Origin: an uncultured Actinomycetes bacterium
Lineage (GTDB): Bacteria; Actinomycetota; Actinomycetes; Nanopelagicales; Nanopelagicaceae
Assembly (NCBI GenBank): GCA_903893085.1
Contig: CAITKS010000017.1
Span: forward strand, 1-10,708
DNA length: 10,708 nucleotides
Direction: 5' to 3'
A model generated the notes under the pieces. It searched no databases. It saw only the letters and a program-made list of their open reading frames with translations, and had not been told where the DNA came from. This document shows, piece by piece, positions 1-8,544 of the stretch. The translations under genes were made by a program, and so were the position numbers. Each line of letters opens with the position of its first letter. The first letter of the stretch is position 1.

Positions 1-1241
1 ACGGCAGAACGCAGTGAACGTCCTTCGCGGGCTTCATCACGAATTCTTTCGAAGAAAACGATAAATGAGTCTGCGGTAACACCAATTGCGACGATTGCTC
101 CCGCAATTCCCGCCAAAGTTAATGTGAATCCGATTGACTTACCAAGAACTAGGAACAGGAGATAAACCAATCCACCGGCAATCGCAAGAGAGCCAACAGT
201 TACTAATCCAAGCCCACGGTAGTAAAGGAGTGAGTAAATAACTACAAGTCCGAGCCCAAGGAATCCTGCAAGTAACCCTGCATTTAACTGATCGGCTCCA
301 AGTGTTGGAGAAACTTGTTGCACTTCTCCGCGATCAAATGCCAATGGAAGCGCACCGTACTTGAGAACATTTGCTAAATCCTGAGCCTCAACTTGCGAAA
401 ACGATCCGGTAATTTGTGCGTTACCAGAAGGAATTGCTTCTCTGATGGCAGGTGCGGAAACAACCAACCCATCTAGGACAATCGCCACTTGATTGAGTGG
501 TGACGCTAACGTGGTTACACGATTTGTTAGTGCACCGAATGCTTTTGTACCTTCACCATTAAATGTAATAGATACGTACCAGGTAAGACCTTGTTGTGGA
601 TCCATTCCGGCAGTTGCCTCCGAAACCTGTTGGCCTAAAACTTCTGCTGGTCCAAGAATGTATTTGGCTCCACCTTCACGAGAGCAAGAAACGATTGTGT
701 CGGATGGACTGTCTGCGCCAGTTCCTTCACGATTTGCTGGATTTGTGCAATCAAGCGCCGCGTAACGAGCGTTTATATCCGCCGCGACTCCATCAGCTGG
801 AGTTGCCGCTGTTGAAGTATCTGCTGGTGATGCAATTCCAGCACTTTCGGCAAGTACTTGGCGGAAACGTAGTTCGGCCGTTTGACCAACTAAATCAACA
901 ACGCGACGACCACTATCTCCTGGAACCGAGATAACAATTTGACGATTGGTTCCGCTGCCTTGTGCAGTGACTTCACTTTCGGCTACGCCCAGTGAGTTAA
1001 CACGTTGACGAATAATTGTGACGGCCTGATCAACTGCCTCTGTCGTAATCTTGTTTGCATCATTTGATGCACGAGGTTGCAACGTCACGCTGGTACCGCC
1101 ACGTAGGTCGAGTCCTAGACGAACAGAAGATGCTCCTTGAATAAATGAGGTGACGATTAATCCAAGCAGGATCACCGCCAGGATCACTAGGGAGCGGCCA
1201 GAGCGGGCAGGGCTCTTCACAGTTTTATTTGGTGTGGACAT
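1..1241 (-). CDS. secD: Protein translocase subunit SecD (N-terminal ~413 residues, cut by window edge)
   Basis: SecD is a membrane protein that works with SecF beside SecYEG and uses the proton motive force to complete protein export. The start is ATG at 1241-1239. The N-terminus is a short basic stretch, then a membrane helix (about residues 16-34), then the family signature LGLDLRGGTSVTL. The periplasmic P1 region follows with RQRVNSLGVAE, then KYILGP, then AQITGSF and GALPLAF, then SPTLGADQLNAGL before the membrane bundle. The last visible part reads AGIAGAIVAIGVTADSF followed by FFERIRDEAREG. The TADSF form, where many bacteria have VDANV, is the actinobacterial version. The C-terminus and last helices lie beyond base 1. 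Only 11 nt separate it from the ruvB stop, with no clear Shine-Dalgarno, so it probably depends on upstream transcription. secF would be expected next, outside the window. Confidence 0.95.
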   Translation of the reverse strand, partial: MSTPNKTVKSPARSGRSLVILAVILLGLIVTSFIQGASSVRLGLDLRGGTSVTLQPRASNDANKITTEAVDQAVTIIRQRVNSLGVAESEVTAQGSGTNRQIVISVPGDSGRRVVDLVGQTAELRFRQVLAESAGIASPADTSTAATPADGVAADINARYAALDCTNPANREGTGADSPSDTIVSCSREGGAKYILGPAEVLGQQVSEATAGMDPQQGLTWYVSITFNGEGTKAFGALTNRVTTLASPLNQVAIVLDGLVVSAPAIREAIPSGNAQITGSFSQVEAQDLANVLKYGALPLAFDRGEVQQVSPTLGADQLNAGLLAGFLGLGLVVIYSLLYYRGLGLVTVGSLAIAGGLVYLLFLVLGKSIGFTLTLAGIAGAIVAIGVTADSFIVFFERIRDEAREGRSLRSA

Positions 1242-1252
1242 AAGAGCAGAGT

Positions 1253-2305
1253 CTAGGCGTCAGGAGCGGGCGTGTCGAAAAGGGTCGCAGCGCCAGCAGG
1301 TGGCGTTCGTCCCACATGCGCCCAGCCTTGCGCCGTTGCAATACGACCACGCGGTGTTCGAGCCATAAATCCATTGCGGACCAGAAATGGCTCAGCTACA
1401 GATTCAACTGTTTCAGTCTCTTCACCGACTGCGATTGCCAGAGTTGAAAGACCAACCGGTCCGCCGTTAAACCGTTCGATTAACGCCACCAGAACAGAGC
1501 GATCGAGGCGATCTAGTCCTTTCTCGTCAACTTCATACATTTCAAGTGCCGCCATTGCATCTTGATGCGTCAATTGATTTGCACCTTTGGCGCCCGATCG
1601 AACTTGTGCGTAATCACGCACTCTTCGAAGTAACCGATTTGCAATACGCGGTGTACCGCGCGAGCGACCCGCGACTTCTTCAACAGCTTTTGCATCGATT
1701 AAAAGTTGTAAAAGCGCAGCGCTGCGGCGAATAACTTCTTGCAGTTCATCCTCTTCGTAAAAATCAAGGTGCGCTGTAAATCCAAAGCGATCTCGTAGTG
1801 GACTAGGGAGTAAACCGGCACGGGTTGTCGCGCCAACTAATGTAAATCGTGGCAATTGCAATGGGATCGCTGTAGCACCAGGCCCTTTTCCAACTACGAC
1901 ATCAACTCTGAAATCTTCCATCGCTAAATAAAGAAGTTCTTCAGCAGGTCTTGGCAATCGATGAATTTCATCAAGAAATAGAATTTCACCTTCTACTAGT
2001 GAAGACAGAATCGCTGCAAGATCCCCCGCGTGGGTGATTGCTGGACCACTCGTGATGCGAATTGGGGTCTGCATCTCGCTAGCCAGAATTAAAGCCAGAG
2101 TTGTCTTACCTAAACCCGGAGGACCTGAAAGCAGAATGTGATCGGCAGCTGAGTTGCGCTGGCGTGCCGCCGTAAGGAGTACGTCGATTTGATCACAAAC
2201 CCTCTTCTGACCGATGAATTCCGATAGCGTTTTTGGACGCAGCGCATGCTCTGCCGCAGAATCATCGCCAGTAAATTCTGGCGTCACCAAACGATCATCG
2301 CTCAT
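1253..2305 (-). CDS. ruvB: Holliday junction branch migration ATPase RuvB
   Basis: RuvB is the hexameric AAA+ motor that drives branch migration of Holliday junctions together with RuvA. From the ATG at 2305 the protein has 350 residues, normal for the family. Visible motifs are Walker A GPPGLGKT (about 61-68), Walker B LFLDE (about 109-113), sensor 1 GATTRAG (about 158-164), the arginine finger in SPLRDRFG (about R171) and the C-terminal winged-helix part with [17 protein letters not shown] and [15 protein letters not shown] at 2311-2309 overlaps the ruvA stop and would add only two residues (Met-Ile). I prefer the ATG because it is the stronger codon and a purine-rich AAAAGGGTGGG lies just upstream. 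It is tightly coupled to ruvA on one side and sits 11 nt before secD on the other. The C-terminal tail [15 protein letters not shown] is not conserved. Confidence 0.97.
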   Translation of the reverse strand: MSDDRLVTPEFTGDDSAAEHALRPKTLSEFIGQKRVCDQIDVLLTAARQRNSAADHILLSGPPGLGKTTLALILASEMQTPIRITSGPAITHAGDLAAILSSLVEGEILFLDEIHRLPRPAEELLYLAMEDFRVDVVVGKGPGATAIPLQLPRFTLVGATTRAGLLPSPLRDRFGFTAHLDFYEEDELQEVIRRSAALLQLLIDAKAVEEVAGRSRGTPRIANRLLRRVRDYAQVRSGAKGANQLTHQDAMAALEMYEVDEKGLDRLDRSVLVALIERFNGGPVGLSTLAIAVGEETETVESVAEPFLVRNGFMARTPRGRIATAQGWAHVGRTPPAGAATLFDTPAPDA

Positions 2306-2307
2306 AA

Positions 2308-2913
2308 TCAACGCCCACCCTTTTGCAGTGCACGCTTAAGTAACTCTGACAAATCAGTTGCATTGGCATCGCCACCTTCTTCAGCAATCTGATTGACCAC
2401 CGTAGTTATGGCGCCATCGGATTCTTTTGCCGTAAAGCCCAGAGATATCAACGCACTAGCCAATTGTTCGCGCCAGACTGGTTGATGATGTGCAACTTTA
2501 TTTGAAGTTCCAAAATCTGAAAGCTTGCCCTTTAATTCCAGAATTAATCGTTGTGCTCCCTTTCGTCCGATACCAGGAACTTTTTCAATCGCCGCGATAT
2601 CTTCTTGCGAAATGGCAACACCTAATTGGCTTGGAGATAACGCGGCAACTATAGAAAGTGCCACTTTCGGTCCGATTCCACTTACTGTTTGAACCAGTTC
2701 GAATAGTGTCTTTACATCTTCATCCAAGAAACCATAAAGTGTGAGCGATTCCTCGCGGACTACAAAGGTTGTAAAGAATTGTGCTGGCGCTCCGATATTT
2801 AATGAAGCACTTGTCGCTGGTGTAATTGAGATCGCCAGACCAACTCCCCCAACTTCGACTACCGCACGATCTAAGGTAAGTGATCTAACAGTTCCGTTTA
2901 TAAAGGAGATCAT
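2308..2913 (-). CDS. ruvA: Holliday junction branch migration protein RuvA
   Basis: RuvA is the tetrameric DNA-binding subunit that holds the four-way junction and loads RuvB. It is 201 residues, the usual length. The OB-fold domain covers about 1-62, beginning MISFINGTV with [12 protein letters not shown] near its end. Two helix-hairpin-helix motifs follow, VSGIGPKVA (about 77-85) and [17 protein letters not shown] (about 112-128). The C-terminal domain III, which contacts RuvB, covers about 148-200 ([13 protein letters not shown]). The ATG at 2913-2911 overlaps the ruvC stop as ATGA, and no Shine-Dalgarno is evident, so translational coupling to ruvC is likely. The stop at 2310-2308 lies 2 nt ahead of the ruvB ATG. 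Confidence 0.97.
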   Translation of the reverse strand: MISFINGTVRSLTLDRAVVEVGGVGLAISITPATSASLNIGAPAQFFTTFVVREESLTLYGFLDEDVKTLFELVQTVSGIGPKVALSIVAALSPSQLGVAISQEDIAAIEKVPGIGRKGAQRLILELKGKLSDFGTSNKVAHHQPVWREQLASALISLGFTAKESDGAITTVVNQIAEEGGDANATDLSELLKRALQKGGR

Positions 2914-3464
2914 TTTCTAACCAACTTCGCTAAACGTGATTTTTCTGCCGCGACAGCCACATTCAATTTCGCATTACCCGCACCGCGCCAAATATGACAG
3001 ATTGCAAGGGCAAGTGCGTCAGTACTATCAACTGGTTTGGGAATCTCTTTAAGAGAAAGTAATCGCTTAACCATTTCTGCTACTTGAACTTTATTGGCAC
3101 GACCCGATCCAGTTACTGCAGCCTTGACTTCACTTGGTGTGTGCATTGCAACCGGGATTCCGGCGCGTGCTGCAACGAGCAAAGCAATGCCTGCTGCCTG
3201 TCCCGTTCCCATCACGGTGCGCACATTGTGCTGTGCGAATACTCGTTCGACGGCAATCACATCAGGTTTATGTGTTTGCACCCATTGCGTAAGCTCTTGT
3301 TCTAATTGCAAAAGCCTCAATTCAAGCGCCGTTGTACTTGGTGTCAAAATCACACCAACGCTAATCAATTTCAACTGAGATCCAGGTGCTCCAGAAATCA
3401 CGCCAACTCCGCAACGCGTCAAGCCAGGGTCAATACCCAGCACGCGAATCTGTCCTTGGCTCAT
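2910..3464 (-). CDS. ruvC: Holliday junction resolvase RuvC
   Basis: RuvC is the dimeric, Mg-dependent endonuclease that cuts Holliday junctions symmetrically to finish recombinational repair. It is 184 residues. The four acidic residues of the RNase H-like fold are visible: D12 in [12 protein letters not shown]73 in VIAVERVF, and D146 and D149 in [14 protein letters not shown]. The loop [15 protein letters not shown] is also typical. The start ATG at 3464 gives [10 protein letters not shown], placing the first aspartate at the expected distance from the N-terminus. It lies 33 nt downstream of yebC. The order yebC-ruvC-ruvA-ruvB is common in actinobacteria and other phyla. Its end overlaps the start of ruvA by 4 nt. 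Confidence 0.97.
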   Translation of the reverse strand: MSQGQIRVLGIDPGLTRCGVGVISGAPGSQLKLISVGVILTPSTTALELRLLQLEQELTQWVQTHKPDVIAVERVFAQHNVRTVMGTGQAAGIALLVAARAGIPVAMHTPSEVKAAVTGSGRANKVQVAEMVKRLLSLKEIPKPVDSTDALALAICHIWRGAGNAKLNVAVAAEKSRLAKLVRK

Positions 3465-3497
3465 AACTTCAAAGCCTATGACGATACTGACTGCCGC

Positions 3498-4250
3498 CTA
3501 GGAAAGGCTCGCCATAACTTCATCAGATACATCGAAGTTACTGTAGACATTCTGCACATCGTCCAATTCTTCAATTGCATCAATAAGTTCAAATACCTTT
3601 GTCGCACCTTCGGCATCTAGCGGGATGCTCATCGAAGGCAAGAATGATGAATCCGCAGATTCGTAATCAATGCCAGCGGTCTGCAGCGCTGTGCGGACCG
3701 ATACTAAATCACTGGCTTCGCAAACAACTTCGAAAGATTCTCCAAGATCATTTACTTCTTCGGCGCCAGCTTCTAGAACTGCTTCCAGAACTTTCTCCTC
3801 GGTAATTCCACCGTTTTTACTTACGATGATTACACCCTTGCGATTGAATAAATATGAAACTGAACCAGGGTCTGCCATAGATCCACCATTTCGTGTCACT
3901 GCAACTCGTACTTCTGAAGCGGCACGATTGCGGTTATCAGAAAGACATTCGATCATTATCGCCACGCCATTTGGTCCGTAGCCTTCGTACATAATCGTTT
4001 GCCAATCTGCGCCACCAGATTCCAAACCAGCACCGCGCTTTACCGCGCGATCAATATTATCCGCTGGCATCGAGTTCTTCTTAGCCTTGGCGATTGCATC
4101 AAAAAGAGTTGGATTTCCATCAACATCGGCTCCACCATTTCGAGCAGCAACTTCAATTGCTTTAATTAACTTGGCGAAATTCTTTGCGCGACGGCCGTCG
4201 ATAACAGCCTTCTTATGCTTTGTCGTTGCCCACTTGGAATGGCCTGACAT
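3498..4250 (-). CDS. YebC/PmpR family regulatory protein
   Basis: This protein has 250 residues, full length for the YebC/PmpR family. The N-terminus [15 protein letters not shown], followed by [11 protein letters not shown] and then [15 protein letters not shown], is the family signature. [18 protein letters not shown] and [11 protein letters not shown] mark the middle domain, and [32 protein letters not shown] the C-terminal domain. Members have been described as DNA-binding transcriptional regulators and, more recently, as ribosome-associated factors that relieve stalling. The sequence does not show which applies here. The ATG at 4250 is preceded by a good GAGGTG ribosome binding site at a 6-nt distance. 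The gene sits 41 nt after pdxT, the widest gap in the cluster, so an internal promoter could lie there, but I see only a weak TAAATT candidate. Confidence 0.95.
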   Translation of the reverse strand: MSGHSKWATTKHKKAVIDGRRAKNFAKLIKAIEVAARNGGADVDGNPTLFDAIAKAKKNSMPADNIDRAVKRGAGLESGGADWQTIMYEGYGPNGVAIMIECLSDNRNRAASEVRVAVTRNGGSMADPGSVSYLFNRKGVIIVSKNGGITEEKVLEAVLEAGAEEVNDLGESFEVVCEASDLVSVRTALQTAGIDYESADSSFLPSMSIPLDAEGATKVFELIDAIEELDDVQNVYSNFDVSDEVMASLS

Positions 4251-4256
4251 TTAGAA

Positions 4257-4262
4257 CACCTC
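4257..4262 (-). promoter_or_regulatory. Ribosome binding site of yebC
   Basis: On the minus strand the sequence reads GAGGTG followed by six bases and the ATG of yebC. It is one of only two clear Shine-Dalgarno sites in the cluster and fixes the yebC start. Confidence 0.7.
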
Positions 4263-4291
4263 AATCATTTTGTAACACGAATTTAATGTCG

Positions 4292-4885
4292 TTACTTTAT
4301 CGCGCCAGCACACACTTGATCAAAGAAGTAACGATGTACGCGTAAATCCCCAGTTAATTCGGGATGAAAAGAAGTGGCCAAAAGCGATCCTTGGCGAACG
4401 GCGACTGGATGTCGCTGGCCATCGGCGCCGATCACATCTGCAAGTACCTGAACGGAACTGGATACTTCTTCGACCCATGGTGCGCGAATAAAGACGGCCC
4501 GCATCTGTGCGCCATCAAAATTTAGATCACTCTCAAATGAATCTACTTGCCGACCAAAGGCGTTACGCCGAACAGTCATGTCTATTCCTCCGAAGGTTTC
4601 CTGCCCGACGGCGCCATCAATGATGCGATCGGCTAAAAGAATCATTCCGGCACATGATCCATAAACCGGCATGCCTTCTGCGATACGTTTTTTTATATCA
4701 GTGAATAGATCAAAGGTCCGCGCCAATTGTGCGATCGTGGTTGATTCACCGCCAGGAAGAATCAGCGCATCAACTTCCGCTAGCTCTTCACTTCGCCTGA
4801 CCGTTAAACCAGCATGTCCTGATTGCTTAGCAGCCAATAGGTGCTCACGAAAATCGCCTTGCAGCGCTAGAACACCGATCTTCAT
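4292..4885 (-). CDS. pdxT: Pyridoxal 5'-phosphate synthase glutaminase subunit PdxT
   Basis: PdxT hydrolyses glutamine and channels the ammonia to PdxS for vitamin B6 synthesis. It is 197 residues, the usual size of this class I glutamine amidotransferase. The catalytic triad is visible as C78 in [15 protein letters not shown], with H174 and E176 in [16 protein letters not shown] (about 43-49) forms the oxyanion region and the N-terminus [14 protein letters not shown] is typical. [13 protein letters not shown] is the conserved stretch before the last strands. The start ATG at 4885 lies 13 nt after the pdxS stop without a recognisable Shine-Dalgarno, so it is probably translated through coupling to pdxS. 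In M. tuberculosis a thioesterase gene separates the two (from memory). Here they are directly adjacent. Confidence 0.97.
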   Translation of the reverse strand: MKIGVLALQGDFREHLLAAKQSGHAGLTVRRSEELAEVDALILPGGESTTIAQLARTFDLFTDIKKRIAEGMPVYGSCAGMILLADRIIDGAVGQETFGGIDMTVRRNAFGRQVDSFESDLNFDGAQMRAVFIRAPWVEEVSSSVQVLADVIGADGQRHPVAVRQGSLLATSFHPELTGDLRVHRYFFDQVCAGAIK

Positions 4886-4898
4886 TGCAGTTAAAGAA

Positions 4899-5786
4899 TT
4901 ACCAGCCGCGTTCGGCTAAACGGTGTGGCGCTGGAAGATCCGCAACGTTGATACCAACCATTGCTTCACCCAAACCACGAGATGCCTCGGCTACTACTTT
5001 GGCATCATCAAAGAAAGTTGTTGCCTTAACGCAAGCAGATGCTCGCTTAGCTGGATCTCCAGATTTGAAAATACCGGAGCCGATAAATACGCCGTCCGCA
5101 CCCATCTGCATCATTAGTGCAGCATCTGCAGGTGTTGCAATTCCGCCCGCGGTAAATAAAACAACAGGAAGCTTGCCAGTTTCGGCAACTTCTTTTACTA
5201 GCGCATAAGGAGCCTGAAGTTCCTTTGCAGCAACATAGAGCTCATCTTCGCGCATGGATGAAAGGCGACGGATTTCTCCACCAATTTTGCGCATATGCAT
5301 CATCGCATTTGAAACATCGCCAGTGCCGGCTTCGCCTTTCGAGCGAATCATTGCAGCACCTTCATTGATGCGGCGAAGTGCTTCACCAAGATTAGTTGCA
5401 CCACAAACAAAGGGAACTTTGTAATCCCATTTATCAATATGGTTTTCAAAATCTGCAGGAGTTAAGACTTCTGACTCATCGATGTAGTCAACGCCGAGCG
5501 CTTCCAAAATGCGGGCTTCAACAAAGTGGCCAATACGCGCCTTTGCCATAACCGGAATAGTTACTGCCGCCTTAATCTTTTCAATCATGTCAGGATCGGA
5601 CATACGTGCGACTCCACCTTGGGCGCGAATGTCTGCCGGTACGCGCTCTAGAGCCATAACTGCACATGCACCAGCATCTTGCGCGATTTTGGCTTGCTCA
5701 GCGTTTACGACATCCATGATGACGCCACCCTTGAGCATTTCTGCCATACCGCGTTTAACGCGTGCCGTGCCAACTGCTTCTGACAT
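4899..5786 (-). CDS. pdxS: Pyridoxal 5'-phosphate synthase lyase subunit PdxS
   Basis: PdxS condenses ribose 5-phosphate, glyceraldehyde 3-phosphate and ammonia from PdxT into pyridoxal phosphate (the DXP-independent route). It is 295 residues, full length. Conserved residues are D25 in [13 protein letters not shown]82 in [13 protein letters not shown] and K150 in [15 protein letters not shown], matching the substrate-binding aspartate and the two lysines of the B. subtilis enzyme with a shift of one. [14 protein letters not shown] near 230-243 is the phosphate-binding loop of the TIM barrel. The ATG at 5786 has a good GGGAG site 6 nt upstream. The gene begins 28 nt after the DUF3048 gene. 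A TAGTAT hexamer at 5817-5812 on the minus strand could be a weak -10 element, but there is no matching -35. Confidence 0.98.
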   Translation of the reverse strand: MSEAVGTARVKRGMAEMLKGGVIMDVVNAEQAKIAQDAGACAVMALERVPADIRAQGGVARMSDPDMIEKIKAAVTIPVMAKARIGHFVEARILEALGVDYIDESEVLTPADFENHIDKWDYKVPFVCGATNLGEALRRINEGAAMIRSKGEAGTGDVSNAMMHMRKIGGEIRRLSSMREDELYVAAKELQAPYALVKEVAETGKLPVVLFTAGGIATPADAALMMQMGADGVFIGSGIFKSGDPAKRASACVKATTFFDDAKVVAEASRGLGEAMVGINVADLPAPHRLAERGW

Positions 5787-5792
5787 TTAAAA

Positions 5793-5797
5793 CTCCC
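5793..5797 (-). promoter_or_regulatory. Ribosome binding site of pdxS
   Basis: The minus strand reads GGGAG, six bases, then the ATG of pdxS. It is the strongest Shine-Dalgarno site in the window and supports the start at 5786. Confidence 0.7.
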
Positions 5798-5814
5798 TTA
5801 TCGATGAAGCAATA

Positions 5815-6870
5815 CTACTTTGAACTCTTCGATGGCGCATCCGCGGAATTTGCACCAGTAACGGGCGTGAATACAGGCGCTTTATCGGTAAGGGCCACCC
5901 AAACTTGGCCTGGAGCAAAGAGGATCTCTTCACCAGTTGGCAATGTCCATGAAGTTCCAGATTGAGCAGTTGGACGATTCCAAAGTGCCTCTATTGCTAA
6001 ACCATCGCGAAGTATAAAACCTTTTCCATTTCCTACTGTTTCCGAAAATGGTGTCACTCCCCCAACCTTGTCGTAATACTCTGAAGGAGTAATTGAAACC
6101 AATTGAATGACAAATGTTGTCGGTCCTAAGTGCAATCCAGACGCAGCCAAGTCAGGTAACCCACGTTGCGAAAGCAACCATCTTGATTCGACTTCTGACC
6201 AAGTTGCGTCATAGGAACTTGCCGGCCAAGAAACTTTTACCGAACTAATTGTTGTTCCCGTATATGGGGCCTCGCCGAAAATCCAGCCAACGTTTTTCGA
6301 AACAGCAATAGCGCTGCCTCGAGCTGCAACCTTCCCCATTAGCGTTTTGGCCTGAAGCATCATCGCAGTCGGTGCAATACGTGCCGGATCATTAGCGTAA
6401 ATATCCTGTCCCTGCCTCTGCGCACCAAGATTTTCTAAATTTGCCTCGGCTATAACGGGAAGGAGTTTGCTCTGCGCACCGCTGTAAGCAAATGCAACTC
6501 GACCAAATTGTTCCAGCAATTCGATATCCGATATTCGTGCGCTGCGCACCGGACCAACCACGTCAGGAGTCTTTGAAGAAAATACCGCAGCTAATCTGGT
6601 TAATCCGCCTTCTACTTGTTCGATGTACACAACATCGGCATCTTCTAGCCCCGCTTGCGGATGAGCAGCTGCAGTGTCATCGATCTTGACTACCAAAATT
6701 GGGCCATCACTACCTATACGACCACTTAAAGAGTTTCTCGGTTCTTCCTTTTTATTTATGGTTAGAACTTGAGCAATATCAACCTTCCCTGATAGAGCGA
6801 AAATTGATCCAGTCACGATCACGACTGAAACAAGCCCAGCGAAAGAAAAAAGTAATTTCTTAAAGAACAT
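5815..6870 (-). CDS. Membrane-anchored DUF3048 (YerB-like) protein
   Basis: This protein has 351 residues with one N-terminal hydrophobic segment (about 6-27) preceded by two lysines, so the rest is probably outside the membrane. Residues about 55-190 match the N-terminal DUF3048 pattern: ILVVKIDDTAAAHPQAGLEDADVV, given here as VVKIDDTAAAHPQAGL then EDADVVYIEQVEGGLTRL, then DVVGPVRSARISDIELL and FAYSGAQ. Residues about 205-335 match the C-terminal half, ending LPTGEEILFAPGQVWVAL. The family has no established function, and B. subtilis YerB is a lipoprotein. Here no cysteine follows the hydrophobic segment, so it is a signal anchor or a cleaved signal peptide rather than a lipobox. The start overlaps the end of the LemA-like gene by 11 nt, which suggests co-translation. 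I am confident of the family but not of any role. Confidence 0.9.
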   Translation of the reverse strand: MFFKKLLFSFAGLVSVVIVTGSIFALSGKVDIAQVLTINKKEEPRNSLSGRIGSDGPILVVKIDDTAAAHPQAGLEDADVVYIEQVEGGLTRLAAVFSSKTPDVVGPVRSARISDIELLEQFGRVAFAYSGAQSKLLPVIAEANLENLGAQRQGQDIYANDPARIAPTAMMLQAKTLMGKVAARGSAIAVSKNVGWIFGEAPYTGTTISSVKVSWPASSYDATWSEVESRWLLSQRGLPDLAASGLHLGPTTFVIQLVSITPSEYYDKVGGVTPFSETVGNGKGFILRDGLAIEALWNRPTAQSGTSWTLPTGEEILFAPGQVWVALTDKAPVFTPVTGANSADAPSKSSK

Positions 6871-7363
6871 CAGCTTCGAATTCGTAAGTCACTGGAAGTG
6901 GTGCACTTCCCGCAAGTCGAAATATTCGAAAAACCGGTTTCTTTCGAACCATCTGTGTTCGCGTCACAGCATCTACGTGCAGGGCAATTGCTACACGTAT
7001 TTTGTCGGTCAGCTCTGAGAGCTCTCGCAGTAGATCCTTTTCAATGCGACCGTCAACAAAATGGCCATCATTTAAAAGTAAACCTAAAGCTCCTGATAAT
7101 CCGCTTTCGGCTTGGGAACGGGTCTGCATTTGCGCATCCCTGGCCTGGTGAGCGGCTGCGGTTAACAACAAAGCTGATGCTGGATCTGCGATATCACTTT
7201 TGGCAATTTCAAGTGCAACCGCTGCTCGCCGTTGTAAAAGTCCATCCAAATTAGCCCAGCTTGTCTCGACGCGATGATGCAATCTATCCAATCGGGTTGC
7301 TGAGTACGACAAATACCAAATCGCGAATAAAACAATAAAGGCAATGAAAAAGTATTTTTCCAT
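6860..7363 (-). CDS. LemA-like membrane protein
   Basis: This protein has 167 residues. A single N-terminal membrane helix (about 3-21) is followed by SATRLDRLHHRVETSWANLDGLLQRR, written here as RLDRLHHRVETSWANLD then GLLQRRAAVALEIA. This corresponds to the LemA pattern in which a helix of the form RVxxSWANID is followed by LxRRxDLIPxLV. The remainder is helical and charged. The C-terminus RVAIALHVDAVTRTQ then FRIFRLAG and TYEFEADVL follows the family's closing FxYNxxVxxYN and F...YFE layout only loosely. LemA proteins are membrane-anchored helical bundles of unclear function. The ATG at 7363 overlaps the pimA stop as TAATG, and the stop overlaps the DUF3048 gene by 11 nt, so the three are probably translated together. 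The divergence from typical LemA is noticeable, so the family call is moderate. Confidence 0.72.
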   Translation of the reverse strand: MEKYFFIAFIVLFAIWYLSYSATRLDRLHHRVETSWANLDGLLQRRAAVALEIAKSDIADPASALLLTAAAHQARDAQMQTRSQAESGLSGALGLLLNDGHFVDGRIEKDLLRELSELTDKIRVAIALHVDAVTRTQMVRKKPVFRIFRLAGSAPLPVTYEFEADVL

Positions 7364-8544
7364 TAATTACTACTCTCTCTGCCTAAGAATCGATTCCATG
7401 CTCTATTTTCCGAAGAAAGAGTTACACCTTTACCGCCTACCAACGCCATTTCATAAATCGAGAAAATATCCTCTGCAACAACATCCCAATCAAATCGTTG
7501 CGCATAGCTCTTGCCGTTTTTGGCTAAGGATTTTCGTTTATCCGTATCCCTTAACAAATCGATAACCACTTTTGCTAACTCCTGAGGATTTTCCGTAGGA
7601 AACAACGCACCATATTGACCATTACCGAGAAGTGAATCGAAGGCGGGAATATCGCTGGCTACCACTGCCGCGCCTCCTGCAAGCGCTTCTGCCAAAATAA
7701 TTCCGAAGGATTCGCCACCAGTGTTTGGAGCAATGTATAGGGCCACGGATGAAAGAAAGTCCGCTTTCTCTTTTTCAGTAATCCGACCTAAAAATTCAAA
7801 ACGGTGCCTTAGTTGCGGATCGATTTGATCCCGCACTTCCTTGCTATCACCTGGACCTGCCACAAGAACTCGAACATCTGGAGCGAAGCGAGCGATGATT
7901 GGGAGTGCTTCTAGTAAAACCGATAGCCCCTTACGCGGTTCCTCGTACCGACCGATGAAACCAAGTGTGTTCCCGCTCCATTCGGGTCGTACCTCGCCAT
8001 CACGATAGCGATCTGCGTAAATTCCATTAGGGACAACCACGGCATCTGTTTCCAAATGCTCAGTTAGCGTTGAACGTGCTGCTTCGCTGACGGCAATTCT
8101 TGCAGTTAGTTTTTCAATTACCGGTTCAAGTATCGGGCCAATAGCAAAGATCGCCTTCTGTCGTTTTGCGGCTGCATGAAAGGTTCCGACCAATGGTCCT
8201 TCCGCAGCCCAACAAGCTAAAAGTGAAATTGAAGGAATTGCAGGTTCATGCAAATGCAATAGATCAAAATTTCCATCAGAAATCCAATGCCTTACTCTTG
8301 AAAAAGCGATTGGCCCAAAGAGCACTCGAGCAACGGCACCGTTATATGGAATCGAAATAGGTTTACCTGCACTGACTACGTAATCAGGAACGGAAGCTTC
8401 ATCAATCACTGGGGCTAATACAGAAACATAGTGACCCTTAGCGATTAAATACTCGGCTAAATCGCGAACGTGATTTTGTACACCGCCAGGAGTGTCCAAG
8501 CCGTAAGGACAAACGAGTCCAATTCGTAACTGCTGCAGTGTCAT
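7363..8544 (-). CDS. pimA: Phosphatidylinositol alpha-mannosyltransferase PimA (GT4)
   Basis: PimA moves mannose from GDP-mannose to the 2-position of phosphatidylinositol on the inner face of the plasma membrane, the first step of phosphatidylinositol mannoside synthesis. With the start chosen here it has 393 residues. The N-terminus RIGLVCPYGLDTPGGVQNHV (about 7-26) is the family opening, followed by PYNGAVARVLFGP. Residues corresponding to the mycobacterial active site are H123 (GTFHAAAK), R199 and K205 (FIGRYEEPRKG) and E278 (GGESFGIILAEALAGG). The frame is open 18 codons further up, but I start at ATG 8544 because it overlaps the acyltransferase stop as ATGA and puts the GT4 opening at the N-terminus. 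The order pgsA-acyltransferase-pimA is the mycobacterial one. The C-terminal tail after about 370 is not conserved. Confidence 0.95.
   Translation of the reverse strand: MTLQQLRIGLVCPYGLDTPGGVQNHVRDLAEYLIAKGHYVSVLAPVIDEASVPDYVVSAGKPISIPYNGAVARVLFGPIAFSRVRHWISDGNFDLLHLHEPAIPSISLLACWAAEGPLVGTFHAAAKRQKAIFAIGPILEPVIEKLTARIAVSEAARSTLTEHLETDAVVVPNGIYADRYRDGEVRPEWSGNTLGFIGRYEEPRKGLSVLLEALPIIARFAPDVRVLVAGPGDSKEVRDQIDPQLRHRFEFLGRITEKEKADFLSSVALYIAPNTGGESFGIILAEALAGGAAVVASDIPAFDSLLGNGQYGALFPTENPQELAKVVIDLLRDTDKRKSLAKNGKSYAQRFDWDVVAEDIFSIYEMALVGGKGVTLSSENRAWNRFLGRESSN

Noticed and set aside
493..934. Plus-strand open frames inside the secD region
   Set aside because: They lie antisense to a strongly conserved SecD reading frame, and their translations show no recognisable domain.
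2309..2311. TTG start of ruvB overlapping the ruvA stop
   Set aside because: It adds only two residues, and the ATG at 2305 is a better codon with suitable upstream purines.
3084..3620. Plus-strand open frames antisense to ruvC and the end of yebC
   Set aside because: Cysteine- and serine-rich shadow translations opposite conserved genes, with no start signals of note.
3670..3981. Plus-strand 103-codon frame antisense to yebC
   Set aside because: YebC is well conserved across this stretch, and the antisense product has low-complexity composition.
5812..5817. TAGTAT as an internal pdxS promoter
   Set aside because: It fits TANNNT on the minus strand but includes the stop codon of the DUF3048 gene and has no -35 partner. 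It is too weak to list as a feature.
6898..7254. Plus-strand 118-codon frame antisense to the LemA-like gene
   Set aside because: The minus-strand gene has overlapping stop/start junctions on both sides and a membrane helix followed by a LemA motif. The plus frame has no upstream signal and no family resemblance.
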